48,004 nt of DNA from contig JAGGXD010000169.1 in NCBI GenBank assembly GCA_021163295.1, forward strand, positions 1-48,004. Direction: 5' to 3'. The position numbers and the translations under genes are program-made. A model generated the notes under the pieces. It was not told the origin of the DNA and did no database searches. It saw nothing but the letters and a program-made list of their open reading frames with translations. The DNA comes from Bacteroidales bacterium (GTDB taxonomy: Bacteria; Bacteroidota; Bacteroidia; Bacteroidales; VadinHA17). Shown here piece by piece: positions 30,501-39,339 of this stretch (position 1 is the stretch's first letter; each line of letters starts with the position of its first letter).

Positions 30501-31329
30501 AATATGGAGAAAACAGATCAAGGGAAAAGCAAAATGTCGAAAATTTTACTTTTATAAAAAACAAATATCCCATTATTAATAACAAAAACATAATAAAAAG
30601 CCCCCATGTTTTTGCTTTTTTACTTATCAGGTTTTGTTGAATTTTTCTTAAAAATAAAAGTATAAATAATAAGGCAATTAGATAAACCAAAGAAATGTAA
30701 TATACTATACTCCCATAACAAACAACACTTTTATCCTTTGTTAAGTAAAATGGGATTACGCCATTTAAGGCATGTATTGCTCCTCCATCAACCGAATCAT
30801 TTTTAGATATCATATAACATGATGGCAAATGATACTCATTGGGGAATTTGTTTTTTAAGAACTGATTTTCATAATTGAATTTACTTTTTATAAGTATTAA
30901 ACCTATTACTGTTTTATTCCCTGTGTGCTTGCTTTTTTTAAAATACCACCCATTTTGAAGAAAAATAACGGATTGCTCAATCTTATCACTTTTCCCCGGA
31001 ATTTTGAAAGAATTATCCGACCAGAAAACCAGGCTGTCATTATTATATAAAAGAACAGCTATATTCTTTTTGTTCAACTTAGTTATTTCTTCCTGATTAA
31101 ATATCTGCTTATCTGTATTTGCATCCTTCACAACCTGATCGAGAATTTCGTCCAGAAATTTTTCTTTCTTGTTAAATGTCTTCTCAAACCGCTTAATCAG
31201 GTAAGAATCATCCCCCTCCCGTACAAGATAGTTTTCTGTCCATTGTCCACCCGTAAAAAGGGCAACTCCGATTAAAAGATATAAAGTAGCTAACCTGTAT
31301 TTTCGTAATATCACATTTAAATTGTTCAT
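27562..31329 (-). CDS. NtrY-like sensor histidine kinase
   Basis: At 1255 residues this is a very large membrane kinase. Seen: an N-terminal helix, a sensor loop, a block of about nine helices between roughly 205 and 480, a second extracytoplasmic region with another helix pair near 715-740 and 775-795, and a final helix before a HAMP domain (ITNPLRMIQREFSRIELG). Then HisKA, with phospho-acceptor His1022 in AHEIKNPLTPMKLS, and an ATPase domain with N box NLINNAIQ near 1134, DNGSGIP near 1169 and GMGLGLAIV near 1192. The AHEIKNPLTP box is of the NtrY type. No response regulator is adjacent. A run of nine G bases (27621-27629) lies in the last 20 codons, after the catalytic core. Confidence 0.92.
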   Translation of the reverse strand: MNNLNVILRKYRLATLYLLIGVALFTGGQWTENYLVREGDDSYLIKRFEKTFNKKEKFLDEILDQVVKDANTDKQIFNQEEITKLNKKNIAVLLYNNDSLVFWSDNSFKIPGKSDKIEQSVIFLQNGWYFKKSKHTGNKTVIGLILIKSKFNYENQFLKNKFPNEYHLPSCYMISKNDSVDGGAIHALNGVIPFYLTKDKSVVCYGSIVYYISLVYLIALLFILLFLRKIQQNLISKKAKTWGLFIMFLLLIMGYLFFIKVKFSTFCFSLDLFSPYYCSLSEYIPSLGELFLLSLFTFFFSYNFFKDFKLSLETGKTKFIIRLVTGWGWLLITSAVFIIIFSIFRSLIINSIIPLEFSKIQHFAFNSFVGLISICLLVISVILLIGKIIYSINDILNLYWLITGLFISLIVFLIAGLISGTGVFIMPAVFFLIMGLTGILWLHFGFTPFNYLVVLVFIMGVFSTVLLINTNHLKEMENRKVVVVGLGPERDLVAEWFFKDLDTEIQNDQQIVEILEKETFSAGDEDEIYDILKNKYFKGFWEKYDLSTVICHENSGLIVNGQEKDNCFSFFNELLEREAKPLSETGFTYLGLTAGRIRYFGAFYFLCEQDSKKNGLFIELNSKISYTQQGYPELLLDEELIRDLELKNYSSVKYYKGKLISQSGEFPYSLAFSDNTNEQEFEFAYFGGYEHLIYRIDSQNIIIIGKPRITFVDYLITFSYLFVLLIVLLYFARVLIQLPDITNSKQFDFKSKIQWSMFLILIISLLSIGGGAIYLSIQQYKIEHFNNLSEKMQSVYVELEHKFSFENSLDSEWSSDQYPTLDDLLRKFSNVFYSDINLYDSVGNLLATSRPEIFNEGLIGKKMNMEAYNGLKVNKMTEFVHDEAIGDLHYVSGYVPFTNYENKLLAYLNLPYFSREEVLAGEISKLVVGIVNFSVMLILLIMGLAVFISTRITNPLRMIQREFSRIELGKETRIIHYKSDDEIGSLISEYNRMVKELARSVEMLAKSERESAWREMAKQIAHEIKNPLTPMKLSVQQLQKAWDDKSPKWDEYLNKFSINLIEQIEHLSSIASEFSSFAEIPKSKGEVINVINKIKKSVELFSNERNIDFMLNLNSNNEVFIYFDKEKMVQVFLNLINNAIQSIPEDRSGRITITLDVFDKKVIIKIADNGSGIPPKIGDKLFEPNFTTKTSGMGLGLAIVKKIMEDAGGRVWYETEIGKGSTFIIEMPLYLPGTPPRIQINQKTYKNRMKPAVSN

Positions 31330-31432
31330 TGATCGAATAACATTTATAACTTTAACTAAATTTTACTAAATTGCAGAAAACTGATTGGCGTATTTTTTGT
31401 ATCAGTTTAAATACATTTTAAGATTACTCAAA

Positions 31433-31852
31433 ATGATCGGATTTCGCAAAATATTCGTATTGTTAATTTTTTTTGCCGGTATTGATATTATGGTCTATTC
31501 AAACCCTCAGGGAATTCCGGAAGGAATTTCGCTTGCCTTTAAAGCCGGCAATTCGATTGAACTGGCAAAATATTTTAACTCAAATATAGAACTTGTTGTC
31601 CTCAAGAACGAAGATATTTACAGCAAAACTCAGGCCGAAAGAATATTGAGGGATTTTTTTAAAACCTATTCTCCAAAAAAATTTACTATCCTTCACCAGG
31701 GAGGTAAAGAAGATTCAAAATACTCCATTGCTGAACTTGTTACAGATAATACAACCTTTCGTGTTTATTTCCTTCTGAAAACCAGAGAGGGAAAACTGTT
31801 AATCCACCAACTCAGAATAGAAAAGGAACATGAACCCAAAAAACCTGAGTGA
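31433..31852 (+). CDS. DUF4783 domain protein
   Basis: A 139-residue exported protein: signal peptide IFVLLIFFAGIDIMV, then a compact alpha/beta domain containing IPEGISLAFKAGNSIELAKYF and LRDFFKTYSPKKFTILHQG. This is the DUF4783 family of Bacteroidota, which has a cystatin/NTF2-like appearance and no known function. The frame can be extended 16 codons upstream to a TTG, but the ATG at 31433 places the signal peptide at the very N-terminus and is preferred. Its last 23 bases overlap nadC, a pairing seen repeatedly in this phylum (recollection). Confidence 0.82.
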   Translation: MIGFRKIFVLLIFFAGIDIMVYSNPQGIPEGISLAFKAGNSIELAKYFNSNIELVVLKNEDIYSKTQAERILRDFFKTYSPKKFTILHQGGKEDSKYSIAELVTDNTTFRVYFLLKTREGKLLIHQLRIEKEHEPKKPE

Positions 31853-32675
31853 ACAAATAAAATTAGCTATTAACGAAGATATTGGCGATGGTGATCATTC
31901 ATCCATCTCATGTATCCCTGAAAAAACAATTGGACAGGCACATCTCTTAGTAAAGGAACAGGGAATTCTTGCCGGCATAAATGTGGCGATGATGGTATTT
32001 CACCAAATAGATCCCGCACTTGAATTGGAAGTGTTTCTTGCAGATGGTGCAAAAATTAAAAACGGAGATGTCGCATTTGTTGTTTCAGGAAAAGTGCTTT
32101 CTATACTTCAATCCGAAAGACTTGTTTTAAACTTTATGCAACGTATGAGTGGGATAGCCACTACAACAAATAAATATGTAAAGAAACTGGAAGGGCTAAA
32201 AACCAAAGTTCTTGACACCCGGAAAACAACTCCAGGACTTCGGGTTTTTGAAAAAATGGCAGTCAAAACCGGTGGTGGTGAGAATCACAGAATGGGCCTC
32301 TTTGATATGATTATGCTTAAAGATAACCATATTGAATTCGCCGGAGGAATAAAGAAAGCCATTAATTCTACTCATACTTACCTTGAAAGTATTGGAAAAA
32401 ATCTTAAAATTGAAATTGAAGCCAGAAATCTTAATGAGCTCAGGGAAATACTTGAAACCGGTAGAATAAACAGGATAATGCTTGATAATTTTACATTAAA
32501 CGATACCCGTAAAGCTATTGAACTGATCAATGGAAAATATGAAACGGAATCGTCCGGGGGAATTACACTTGAAACCATCCTGGATTATGCTGAATGTGGA
32601 GTGGATTATATTTCAGTTGGTGCTTTAACACACCAGATACATAGTTTGGATATGAGTCTTAAAGCTCTTAATTAA
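31830..32675 (+). CDS. nadC: Nicotinate-nucleotide pyrophosphorylase (quinolinate phosphoribosyltransferase)
   Basis: The 281-residue enzyme joins quinolinate and PRPP to give nicotinate mononucleotide in NAD synthesis. Conserved segments are present: NEDIGDGDHSS near the N-terminus, LNFMQRMSGIAT, the active-site RKTTPGLRVFEKMAVKTGG, HRMGLFDMIMLKDNH, and the C-terminal YISVGALTH. The length is normal. The start overlaps the end of the DUF4783 gene by 23 bases, so the two are translated from one message. The other genes of the pathway (nadA, nadB) are not in the window. Confidence 0.96.
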   Translation: MNPKNLSEQIKLAINEDIGDGDHSSISCIPEKTIGQAHLLVKEQGILAGINVAMMVFHQIDPALELEVFLADGAKIKNGDVAFVVSGKVLSILQSERLVLNFMQRMSGIATTTNKYVKKLEGLKTKVLDTRKTTPGLRVFEKMAVKTGGGENHRMGLFDMIMLKDNHIEFAGGIKKAINSTHTYLESIGKNLKIEIEARNLNELREILETGRINRIMLDNFTLNDTRKAIELINGKYETESSGGITLETILDYAECGVDYISVGALTHQIHSLDMSLKALN

Positions 32676-32681
32676 TAAATT

Positions 32682-33629
32682 TTGAAAATAGCCGGTTTAA
32701 TTAATAAAAAAATCAACAGGGTCATTAAAGATCTGGGGTATCGTTTCATAAAAAAAGTAAAAAGGATTAGTCTTCCGGGATTTGAGCATATTCCCATTTA
32801 TTATGTAATTTCATATTTCTTCCATGGGTTTAAAAGAGGATCAATGGATACAAGAGGATCTGCGATTGCTTTCAGCCTTTTATTTGCAATCCTTCCTACT
32901 ACAATCTTTCTTTTTTCACTTATCCCCTTTATTCCAATTCAAAATTTCCAGACCGGACTTTTAGAGCTTTTTCAGCAAATACTTCCTGAAAACGCATACA
33001 ATTTTCTTGAAACATCACTTATCTCGGTAATAACTGAAAAAAGCAGTGGCTTACTGATAATTATGTTTTTTGTTACACTTTCTTTTTCCAGTACCGGAAT
33101 GCATCGCCTTATAAATGCTTTTAATATTTCACAGCATCACCTGGAAATAAGAAACTGGATAAACCAGAGAAAAATTTCCCTTATCCTGATTTTTGTGCTT
33201 ACTATCTTACTTACAATTGCAGTAGCAATAATTATCTTCAGTAATACAATTATCGGGAAACTGGTTGATTTAGAGATTATTGAAAAGGACCTGGTGTTTT
33301 ACATTGCCCAAATAGCAAAATGGATAATTATTATCACTCTCATCTTTTTTGCTATTTCTTTCCTTTATTATTTTGCCCCGGCTAAACGAAAAAACTGGAG
33401 ATTTTTTTCCGTTGGTTCAATCGTTGCTACATTATTGTTTATTTTGTCCTCTGTCGGAGTGTCATATTTTGTAAATAATTTCGGAAGATTTAATAAATTG
33501 TATGGATCTATAGGTTCGCTGATGGTCGTTCTGATATGGCTGTATTTTAATTCAATTTCAATCTTAATCGGATTTGAATTGAATGCCAGTATACAATCAG
33601 CAAATCTCAAAAAAGATACTTTTCTATAA
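32682..33629 (+). CDS. YihY/BrkB-family inner-membrane protein
   Basis: A 315-residue integral membrane protein with about six helices and the family's marks: RGSAIAFSLLFAILPTTIFLFSL, the LPENAYNFLE loop, FNISQHHLEIRNWINQRKIS, and near the end YGSIGSLMVVLIWLYFNSISILIGFELNA. Members were once called ribonuclease BN, which is now considered wrong; their function is still unclear. The likely start is TTG at 32682, six bases after nadC. The next in-frame ATG would remove the conserved N-terminal segment. It is probably co-transcribed with nadC. Confidence 0.88.
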   Translation: MKIAGLINKKINRVIKDLGYRFIKKVKRISLPGFEHIPIYYVISYFFHGFKRGSMDTRGSAIAFSLLFAILPTTIFLFSLIPFIPIQNFQTGLLELFQQILPENAYNFLETSLISVITEKSSGLLIIMFFVTLSFSSTGMHRLINAFNISQHHLEIRNWINQRKISLILIFVLTILLTIAVAIIIFSNTIIGKLVDLEIIEKDLVFYIAQIAKWIIIITLIFFAISFLYYFAPAKRKNWRFFSVGSIVATLLFILSSVGVSYFVNNFGRFNKLYGSIGSLMVVLIWLYFNSISILIGFELNASIQSANLKKDTFL

Positions 33630-33654
33630 TAATAACATAACTTCCTATCTCCTC

Positions 33655-33750
33655 TTCTCATTTTCTCCTCTTCTCCTATCGTTCTATCGTTCTATCGTTC
33701 TATTGTTCTATCGTTCTATTGTTCTATCGTCTCTTTTCTCATTTTCTCCT
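33655..33750. repeat. Period-8 tandem array with flanking 15-bp direct repeats
   Basis: Seven copies of an eight-base unit CTATCGTT (variants CTATTGTT and a final CTATCGTC) run from 33676 to 33731 without interruption. They are flanked by an exact 15-base direct repeat TTCTCATTTTCTCCT at 33655-33669 and 33736-33750. The whole 96 bases are pyrimidine-rich on this strand and fill the gap between the convergent yihY-like and glutamine synthetase genes. There is no coding frame. Confidence 0.9.
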
Positions 33751-33758
33751 TTTAACTC

Positions 33759-35264
33759 CTACATGCAATGAATATATTTTAAAATAATCATACGAAGTTC
33801 CTCTTCTTTCCCATATAATCTTTCACTAAGATCTTTATCATTAAATGATTTTAGTTTTTCAATAACATCATCAATCACTCCTGCAGGGAATATGTTATTC
33901 TGCTCAAACAGTTTCCGGTGTTTCTCAAGTGCCTCTGCTGATTCCCGGCATGAGGAAGGAAGTTGCTGAAGTTTTACCAATTGATCCTTATATTTCTCAT
34001 CAAAAATATTCACATCCACATAAAGTTCATCAGCCATTTTAAGTGCTCCTTCCATTTCAATTCCATGTTGTGCTGCTATTATCAAACCCGCCAGAAGTTT
34101 ATAAAGATCTGCCGAACCGTCCGGAGCACGAAATTCCACAGTTTGTTTGTTTAACCGGGGGTTTTCTTCCTCCGGACACATGGGATTAACTTCATTTATC
34201 ATATTTCCTGTATTGTTCCAACCCAATGGAACTCTTACCAATACCGACCTGTTCCGGTCACCCCAGCAAATATTAGTAGGAGCTTCCTGGTTGGGAACCA
34301 ACCTGAGATAGGAAGTGGGAACAGTATTTCCAAATGCTGTAAGTGCAGAAGCAACATCTAATATACCGGCTATCATTTTCCGGGCTACATCACTAAGCTG
34401 ATCATTTTCAACCATTTTGTTTACCCCATCCTTTTCCAGCATCATATGAATATGCAAACCGCTGCCTGCTTTGCCAATAATAATCTTAGGAGCAAAACTA
34501 ACCTCTACACCATATTCATAGCTCAGCATCCTGAGTATCCATTTTGCTATCAACATTTGGGTAACTGCATCTTCGGCATCAACAGGCAGGAATTCTATTT
34601 CATGTTGTTCAAAATTCTCGTCTTCTGTCGAAAAACTTCCAACCTCCGAATGCCCATACTTTATTTTGCATCCGGCCGCAGCAATCAATTCAAGTGCTTC
34701 CACCCGAAGATCCTCAAACTTGGCAAATGGTTTTGACTGATGATAACCCTTCTGGTTAAACAACGGATACAAGTCATCCTTAACTGAATTAACATAATAT
34801 TCCAGTTCGCCCAGTGCCTTGAATGTATAACCGGTCTTATCCCTGAATTCTTTGTGCGCTTTTTGTAATATATATTCAGGTGAGCTTTCAAGTGGCTTCC
34901 CTTCACTATTATAAAATGAACAAAGGATCTCCAATGTTGGCACTTCTGTAAAAGGATTTAAAAATGCTGTTTTATACATGGGAATTACATACAGATCACT
35001 CGAGCCGGCTTCGATGAACGAAAACAGGCTCGACCCGTCAACGCGTTCTCCGGCTGTAAGCACTGAATCAAGATGTTCCAGACTTGAAATAACAAAATTT
35101 AATGACTTTAATTTCCCGTCCTCAGCAGCATAACGAAAATTCATCATCTTAATTCCTCTGGCTTCAATAAACCCGATTAGATCATCTTTAGTAAATTCTG
35201 CCGGGTTTTTCTTGATAAATTGTACCAGTTCATTTGGATTAAGAGCAATTTCATTGTCTTTCAT
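33759..35264 (-). CDS. Glutamine synthetase-family protein
   Basis: A 501-residue protein with the full glutamine synthetase layout. The N-terminal beta-grasp part ends at GERVDGSSLFSF, and the catalytic part has ELEYYV, the metal/ammonium segment GSGLHIHMML (His for glutamate binding), VPTSYLRLVPNQEAPTNICW, RNRSVLVRVPLG, and VEFRAPDGSADLYKLLAG. These enzymes make glutamine from glutamate, ammonia and ATP. The standard NRSA and IEVRSPDP motifs are slightly changed (NRSV, VEFRAPDG), and the adenylylation-loop tyrosine of the E. coli enzyme is not evident, so it is a divergent type. Whether it makes glutamine or a related gamma-glutamyl compound needs a biochemical test. It follows valS by 21 bases. 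Confidence 0.87.
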   Translation of the reverse strand: MKDNEIALNPNELVQFIKKNPAEFTKDDLIGFIEARGIKMMNFRYAAEDGKLKSLNFVISSLEHLDSVLTAGERVDGSSLFSFIEAGSSDLYVIPMYKTAFLNPFTEVPTLEILCSFYNSEGKPLESSPEYILQKAHKEFRDKTGYTFKALGELEYYVNSVKDDLYPLFNQKGYHQSKPFAKFEDLRVEALELIAAAGCKIKYGHSEVGSFSTEDENFEQHEIEFLPVDAEDAVTQMLIAKWILRMLSYEYGVEVSFAPKIIIGKAGSGLHIHMMLEKDGVNKMVENDQLSDVARKMIAGILDVASALTAFGNTVPTSYLRLVPNQEAPTNICWGDRNRSVLVRVPLGWNNTGNMINEVNPMCPEEENPRLNKQTVEFRAPDGSADLYKLLAGLIIAAQHGIEMEGALKMADELYVDVNIFDEKYKDQLVKLQQLPSSCRESAEALEKHRKLFEQNNIFPAGVIDDVIEKLKSFNDKDLSERLYGKEEELRMIILKYIHCM

Positions 35265-35285
35265 ATGAATAAGTCTTTGTAACTA

Positions 35286-37919
35286 TTATTTTAATTCCGC
35301 GATTCTTTCTTCCAGTGTTTTGATCTTCAACTCAGCATCCGCTCTCTTGGTCTTTTCCATATTTACCACTTTCTCCGGCGCGTTCTGAATAAAATGAGCA
35401 TTGTCTAATTTTTTCATCACCGTGGCCAGAAAGCCTTTTGAATAATTAAGTTCCTTCCTGAGATTTTCAAGCTCTTCCTCCACATTCACCTTATCCCTGA
35501 GTGGAATAAAATATTCTGTGGTTTTCACTATAAAAGAGGCAACATTTTTGGACTTTTCATCAGCAAATTGTATGTCTGACAGGTTAGTCAGCTTTTTCAA
35601 TACTTCACCAAAACGGTTATCATAGTTTTCTTCATTTTCCCTAACCAGCAGAGTCATGGGCTCTTTAACAGGAATATTCTTTCCTTTCCTGATTGTCCTT
35701 ATGGCACTTACTGTTTCTTTGGTTTTTTCAAACCTGCTAACAAGCGATTTGTCGTACGATAATGCCCCGGGCATCTTTGATAACATAATGCTTTCTCCAT
35801 CTTTCCTGTCCCTGATAAGTTGCCATATCTCCTCGGTAATAAACGGAATAAAAGGATGCAGAAGCTTAATGAGTTTTTCCATAAACTCAATGGTAGATTC
35901 ATACGTTAATTTGTCTATGGGTTGCTTATAAGCGGGTTTGATGACCTCAAGATACCATGAAGCAAATTCATCCCAGAATAATTTATATACAGTCATCAAT
36001 GCTTCGGACAAACGATACTGTGTAAATTGCTTTTCCAGCGTTTTTATTGCTTCATTTAACTTCGCATCAAACCATTGAATAATTTTTACAGATGCATCAG
36101 GTTGGTTAAGATCCTCATCATCCTCCCATGTTTTAACAAGTCTGAATGCATTCCATATTTTATTACAAAAATTCCTGCCCTGCACAGGTAGATTTTCATC
36201 AAACAGCAGGTCACCACCAGCCGGTGAGCACAATAACATTCCAACCCTTACACCATCAGCGCCATATTTCTTTATCAACTCCAACGGATCAGGCGAGTTA
36301 CCCAGCGACTTTGACATCTTCCTCCCCATCTTATCACGCACTATGCCTGTAAGGTAAACATTTTTGAAGGGCTTTTCATTCAAATATTCATACCCGGCAA
36401 TTATCATTCTGGCAACCCAGAAGAACAGTATCTCCGGCGCCGTTACCAGGTCGTTTGTAGGATAATAATACCTGATATCCTCATTACCGGGATTCCTTAT
36501 ACCATCAAAAACCGAAATGGGCCATAACCACGATGAGAACCAGGTATCCAATACATCCTCATCCTGTTTTAGATCGCTATCTTTCAAACCGGTATTACCT
36601 GTTTTATCCTTAGCTATAATCAATGCCTCTTCACGGGTTTTTGCAACCACAAAAATATCTTCTCCTTCAATATAGTAAGCAGGTATCCTTTGCCCCCACC
36701 ATAACTGCCGCGATATGCACCAGTCCCTCACATTTTCCATCCAGTAACGGTAAGTATTTTTAAATTTCTTTGGGTATATTTTTATATTGTCATTAATCAC
36801 ATGTTCCAGCGCTGGCTGCGCCAATTCTTTCATCCTCAGGAACCATTGAAGTGACAGTTTAGGTTCTATAGCTACATCAGTCCTCTCAGAATATCCCACT
36901 TTGTTTACATAATCTTCAACCTTTACAAGATATCCTTCATCATCAAGTTTTTTCGTTATCTTATCTCTAACCTTAAAGCGGTCCTCACCAATAAAAAGCT
37001 GTGCATTCTCATTAAGTGTTCCATCATCATTAAAAATATCAATGATCTCAAGATTGTGTTTCTTGCCAATTTCATAATCATTCTCATCATGGGCAGGAGT
37101 GATCTTCAGTGCCCCGGTACCAAATTCCGGATCAACATGCTCATCGGTAATTATTGGAACAGACCTGTTAACTAACGGTATTAGTACCCTCTTCCCATGC
37201 ATATCTTTAAACCGCTCATCGTCAGGATGAACACAAACTGCCGTATCACCAAGTATAGTTTCAGGTCGTGTTGTAGCAATCTCAAGCCACTTATCTTCCC
37301 CGTCAATCTTGTATCTGAAATAATATAGCTTTGAGTCCACCTCCTTAAATATCACCTCCTCGTCAGAAATAGCAGTCTTAGCCTGTGGATCCCAGTTTAC
37401 CATTCTTTCCCCCCGGTAAATAAAACCTTTACTGAACAGATCAATAAAAACATCAATAACACTCTCATACATATCATCATCCATGGTAAATTTGGTCCTT
37501 TCCCAGTCACACGAGGCGCCAAGTTTTTTTAATTGCTCCAGGATAATACCCCCATGCTCATTTCGCCATTCCCAGGCATGTTCCATGAATTCATCACGTG
37601 AGAGATCTGATTTCTTTATCCCTTTTTCTCTTAACCTTGCCACCACCCTCGCTTCCGTAGCAATAGATGCATGATCCGTTCCGGGGACCCAAAGTGCATT
37701 TTTACCCAGCATCCGCTCTCTTCGTACCATAATATCCTGTATGGTATTGTTAAGCATGTGTCCCATATGCAGAACTCCGGTAACATTCGGGGGTGGTATT
37801 ACTATTGTGTAAGGTTCTTTTGTTGTATCCGGTACGGAATGAAAAAAACCATGTTCCATCCAGTACTTATACCATTTTTCCTCTGTTGGTGCCGGGTTGT
37901 ATTTCGAAGAAATATTCAT
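35286..37919 (-). CDS. valS: Valyl-tRNA synthetase
   Basis: This 877-residue class I aminoacyl-tRNA synthetase has the ATP-binding HIGH motif as HMGH within [15 protein letters not shown], the valyl-type [12 protein letters not shown], the editing (CP1) domain with [13 protein letters not shown] and HPDDERF, and KMSKSLGN. An anticodon-binding domain and a C-terminal coiled-coil arm follow ([22 protein letters not shown]). It charges tRNA-Val. The sizes of all parts are standard. It is probably transcribed with the downstream glutamine synthetase gene. Its start is separated from the divergent aminotransferase gene by 163 bases. Confidence 0.98.
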   Translation of the reverse strand: MNISSKYNPAPTEEKWYKYWMEHGFFHSVPDTTKEPYTIVIPPPNVTGVLHMGHMLNNTIQDIMVRRERMLGKNALWVPGTDHASIATEARVVARLREKGIKKSDLSRDEFMEHAWEWRNEHGGIILEQLKKLGASCDWERTKFTMDDDMYESVIDVFIDLFSKGFIYRGERMVNWDPQAKTAISDEEVIFKEVDSKLYYFRYKIDGEDKWLEIATTRPETILGDTAVCVHPDDERFKDMHGKRVLIPLVNRSVPIITDEHVDPEFGTGALKITPAHDENDYEIGKKHNLEIIDIFNDDGTLNENAQLFIGEDRFKVRDKITKKLDDEGYLVKVEDYVNKVGYSERTDVAIEPKLSLQWFLRMKELAQPALEHVINDNIKIYPKKFKNTYRYWMENVRDWCISRQLWWGQRIPAYYIEGEDIFVVAKTREEALIIAKDKTGNTGLKDSDLKQDEDVLDTWFSSWLWPISVFDGIRNPGNEDIRYYYPTNDLVTAPEILFFWVARMIIAGYEYLNEKPFKNVYLTGIVRDKMGRKMSKSLGNSPDPLELIKKYGADGVRVGMLLCSPAGGDLLFDENLPVQGRNFCNKIWNAFRLVKTWEDDEDLNQPDASVKIIQWFDAKLNEAIKTLEKQFTQYRLSEALMTVYKLFWDEFASWYLEVIKPAYKQPIDKLTYESTIEFMEKLIKLLHPFIPFITEEIWQLIRDRKDGESIMLSKMPGALSYDKSLVSRFEKTKETVSAIRTIRKGKNIPVKEPMTLLVRENEENYDNRFGEVLKKLTNLSDIQFADEKSKNVASFIVKTTEYFIPLRDKVNVEEELENLRKELNYSKGFLATVMKKLDNAHFIQNAPEKVVNMEKTKRADAELKIKTLEERIAELK

Positions 37920-38030
37920 AGAAAAGTTAAAAGTTATAAAGATGTAAAAATATAAATTTTATTCGCATTTCAGTACCTTATACTCCGTCGATTATGTTAT
38001 TAACACCCGGGAAATATTGTTTAACATAGT

Positions 38031-38044
38031 AATATTGCAATATT
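38031..38044. promoter_or_regulatory. 14-bp perfect palindrome at the aminotransferase promoter
   Basis: AATATTGCAATATT is a perfect dyad centred between 38037 and 38038. It ends five bases before the -7 element TAAATTTG, so a bound protein would cover the spacer between the -33 and -7 regions. This is the position expected for a repressor operator. The cognate regulator is unknown. Confidence 0.45.
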
Positions 38045-38049
38045 CCAAT

Positions 38050-38057
38050 TAAATTTG
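38050..38057 (+). promoter_or_regulatory. Bacteroidota -7 element for the aminotransferase gene
   Basis: TAAATTTG is an exact TAnnTTTG match ending 25 bases before the ATG at 38083. A leader of about 20 bases would result. Confidence 0.55.
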
Positions 38058-38082
38058 CACTATTAATTTAAAAAATATTACT

Positions 38083-39282
38083 ATGCCTGCTATTTCAGAA
38101 AAAGGAAAAATAATCCCGGCTTCACCCATCAGAAAACTCGCACCATATGCTGAAGAAGCCAAAAGAAAAGGAAGAAAAGTGTACCATCTAAATATTGGAC
38201 AACCTGATATACCTACCCCTAAAATAGCACTGGACGCTGTACGAAACATGGACCTCACAGTTGTGGAATACAGTCATTCCGCCGGGAATGAGTCTTATCG
38301 CCGAAAGCTGGCTGAATATTACCGGAATATTGATATTAATGTGGATCATAACGAGTTAATGATCACCACCGGCGGGTCTGAAGCTATTACATTTGCCATG
38401 ATGATTTGTCTGGATCCGGGAGATGAAATTATTATCTCGGAACCATTATATGCTAATTACATTGGATTTGCAGTTACAACCGGTATCATAGTGAAGCCTG
38501 TAACCTCCACGATTGAAAACGGGTTTGCTCTTCCTCCAATAGATGAATTTGAAAAAAGAATAACTCCCAAAACAAAAGGGATCCTTATATGCAATCCCAA
38601 CAATCCTACAGGTTATCTTTACTCACGTGATGAACTGAAAAAACTGAGGGATATCGTAAAGAAGCATGATCTATACCTGTTTTCAGATGAGGTTTACCGT
38701 GAATTCTGCTATGACGGGAAAGAACATATTTCGGCTATGCATCTCAATGGAATTGAGCAAAATGTAGTAATGATAGATTCTATCTCCAAACGCTATAGTT
38801 CATGCGGAGTAAGGATTGGCGCTATGGTATCCAAAAACAAGGAGATCATGGAATCGGCTATGAAGTTTGCACAGGCACGGCTCTGTCCTCCAGGGTTAGG
38901 ACAAATCGTTGGTGAAGCAGCCCTTGATACACCGGATGAATATTTTAAGAAAGTATATAATGAATACATTGAACGCCGCAACTTCATGGTTGAGGCATTA
39001 AATAAAATGGAAGGAGTAATATGCCCAATGCCCGGTGGTGCTTTTTATACCATTACTCACCTTCCTGTGGATGATGCCGACAAATTCGCACAATGGCTGC
39101 TTAGTGATTTCGAATATCAGAACTCAACCGTAATGCTTGCCCCCGCTTCCGGCTTTTACGCCACTCCCGGCTTAGGCAAGCAAGAGGTTCGTATTGCATA
39201 TGTTCTGAAAAAAGATGATCTGCAAATGGCTATGGAAGCCCTGGAAAAAGCATTGAAAGTTTACCCTGGAAAAATAATTTGA
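38083..39282 (+). CDS. PLP-dependent aminotransferase, class I
   Basis: This 399-residue fold-type I aminotransferase has the conserved N-terminal INIGQPDIPTP, the pyridoxal-phosphate-binding CNPNNPTGYLYS and FSDEVYREFCYDG, and the Schiff-base lysine Lys236 in DSISKRYSSCGVRIG. The substrate-binding Arg near the end lies in QEVRIAYVL. The group contains aspartate, aromatic and branched-chain-related enzymes, and the substrate cannot be read from sequence. The usual SKxxxxxGxR spacing is present, with RYSSCG instead of the commoner SFAMTG. It is a single gene on the plus strand with its own promoter and palindrome. Confidence 0.9.
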   Translation: MPAISEKGKIIPASPIRKLAPYAEEAKRKGRKVYHLNIGQPDIPTPKIALDAVRNMDLTVVEYSHSAGNESYRRKLAEYYRNIDINVDHNELMITTGGSEAITFAMMICLDPGDEIIISEPLYANYIGFAVTTGIIVKPVTSTIENGFALPPIDEFEKRITPKTKGILICNPNNPTGYLYSRDELKKLRDIVKKHDLYLFSDEVYREFCYDGKEHISAMHLNGIEQNVVMIDSISKRYSSCGVRIGAMVSKNKEIMESAMKFAQARLCPPGLGQIVGEAALDTPDEYFKKVYNEYIERRNFMVEALNKMEGVICPMPGGAFYTITHLPVDDADKFAQWLLSDFEYQNSTVMLAPASGFYATPGLGKQEVRIAYVLKKDDLQMAMEALEKALKVYPGKII

Positions 39283-39303
39283 TTGATATTCTTACAATAT
39301 CAA
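39283..39303. terminator. Hairpin after the aminotransferase gene
   Basis: An 8-bp perfect stem TTGATATT/AATATCAA (39283-39290, 39296-39303) with loop CTTAC begins directly after the aminotransferase stop. On the minus strand it is followed by TCAAATTATTTTT, so it fits better as a terminator of the FtsX-type gene that ends at 39340. The stem is AT-rich and therefore weak. Confidence 0.4.
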
Positions 39304-39339
39304 ACCCAATGGTAAAAAAGCAGCAATAGATTTAGAACA

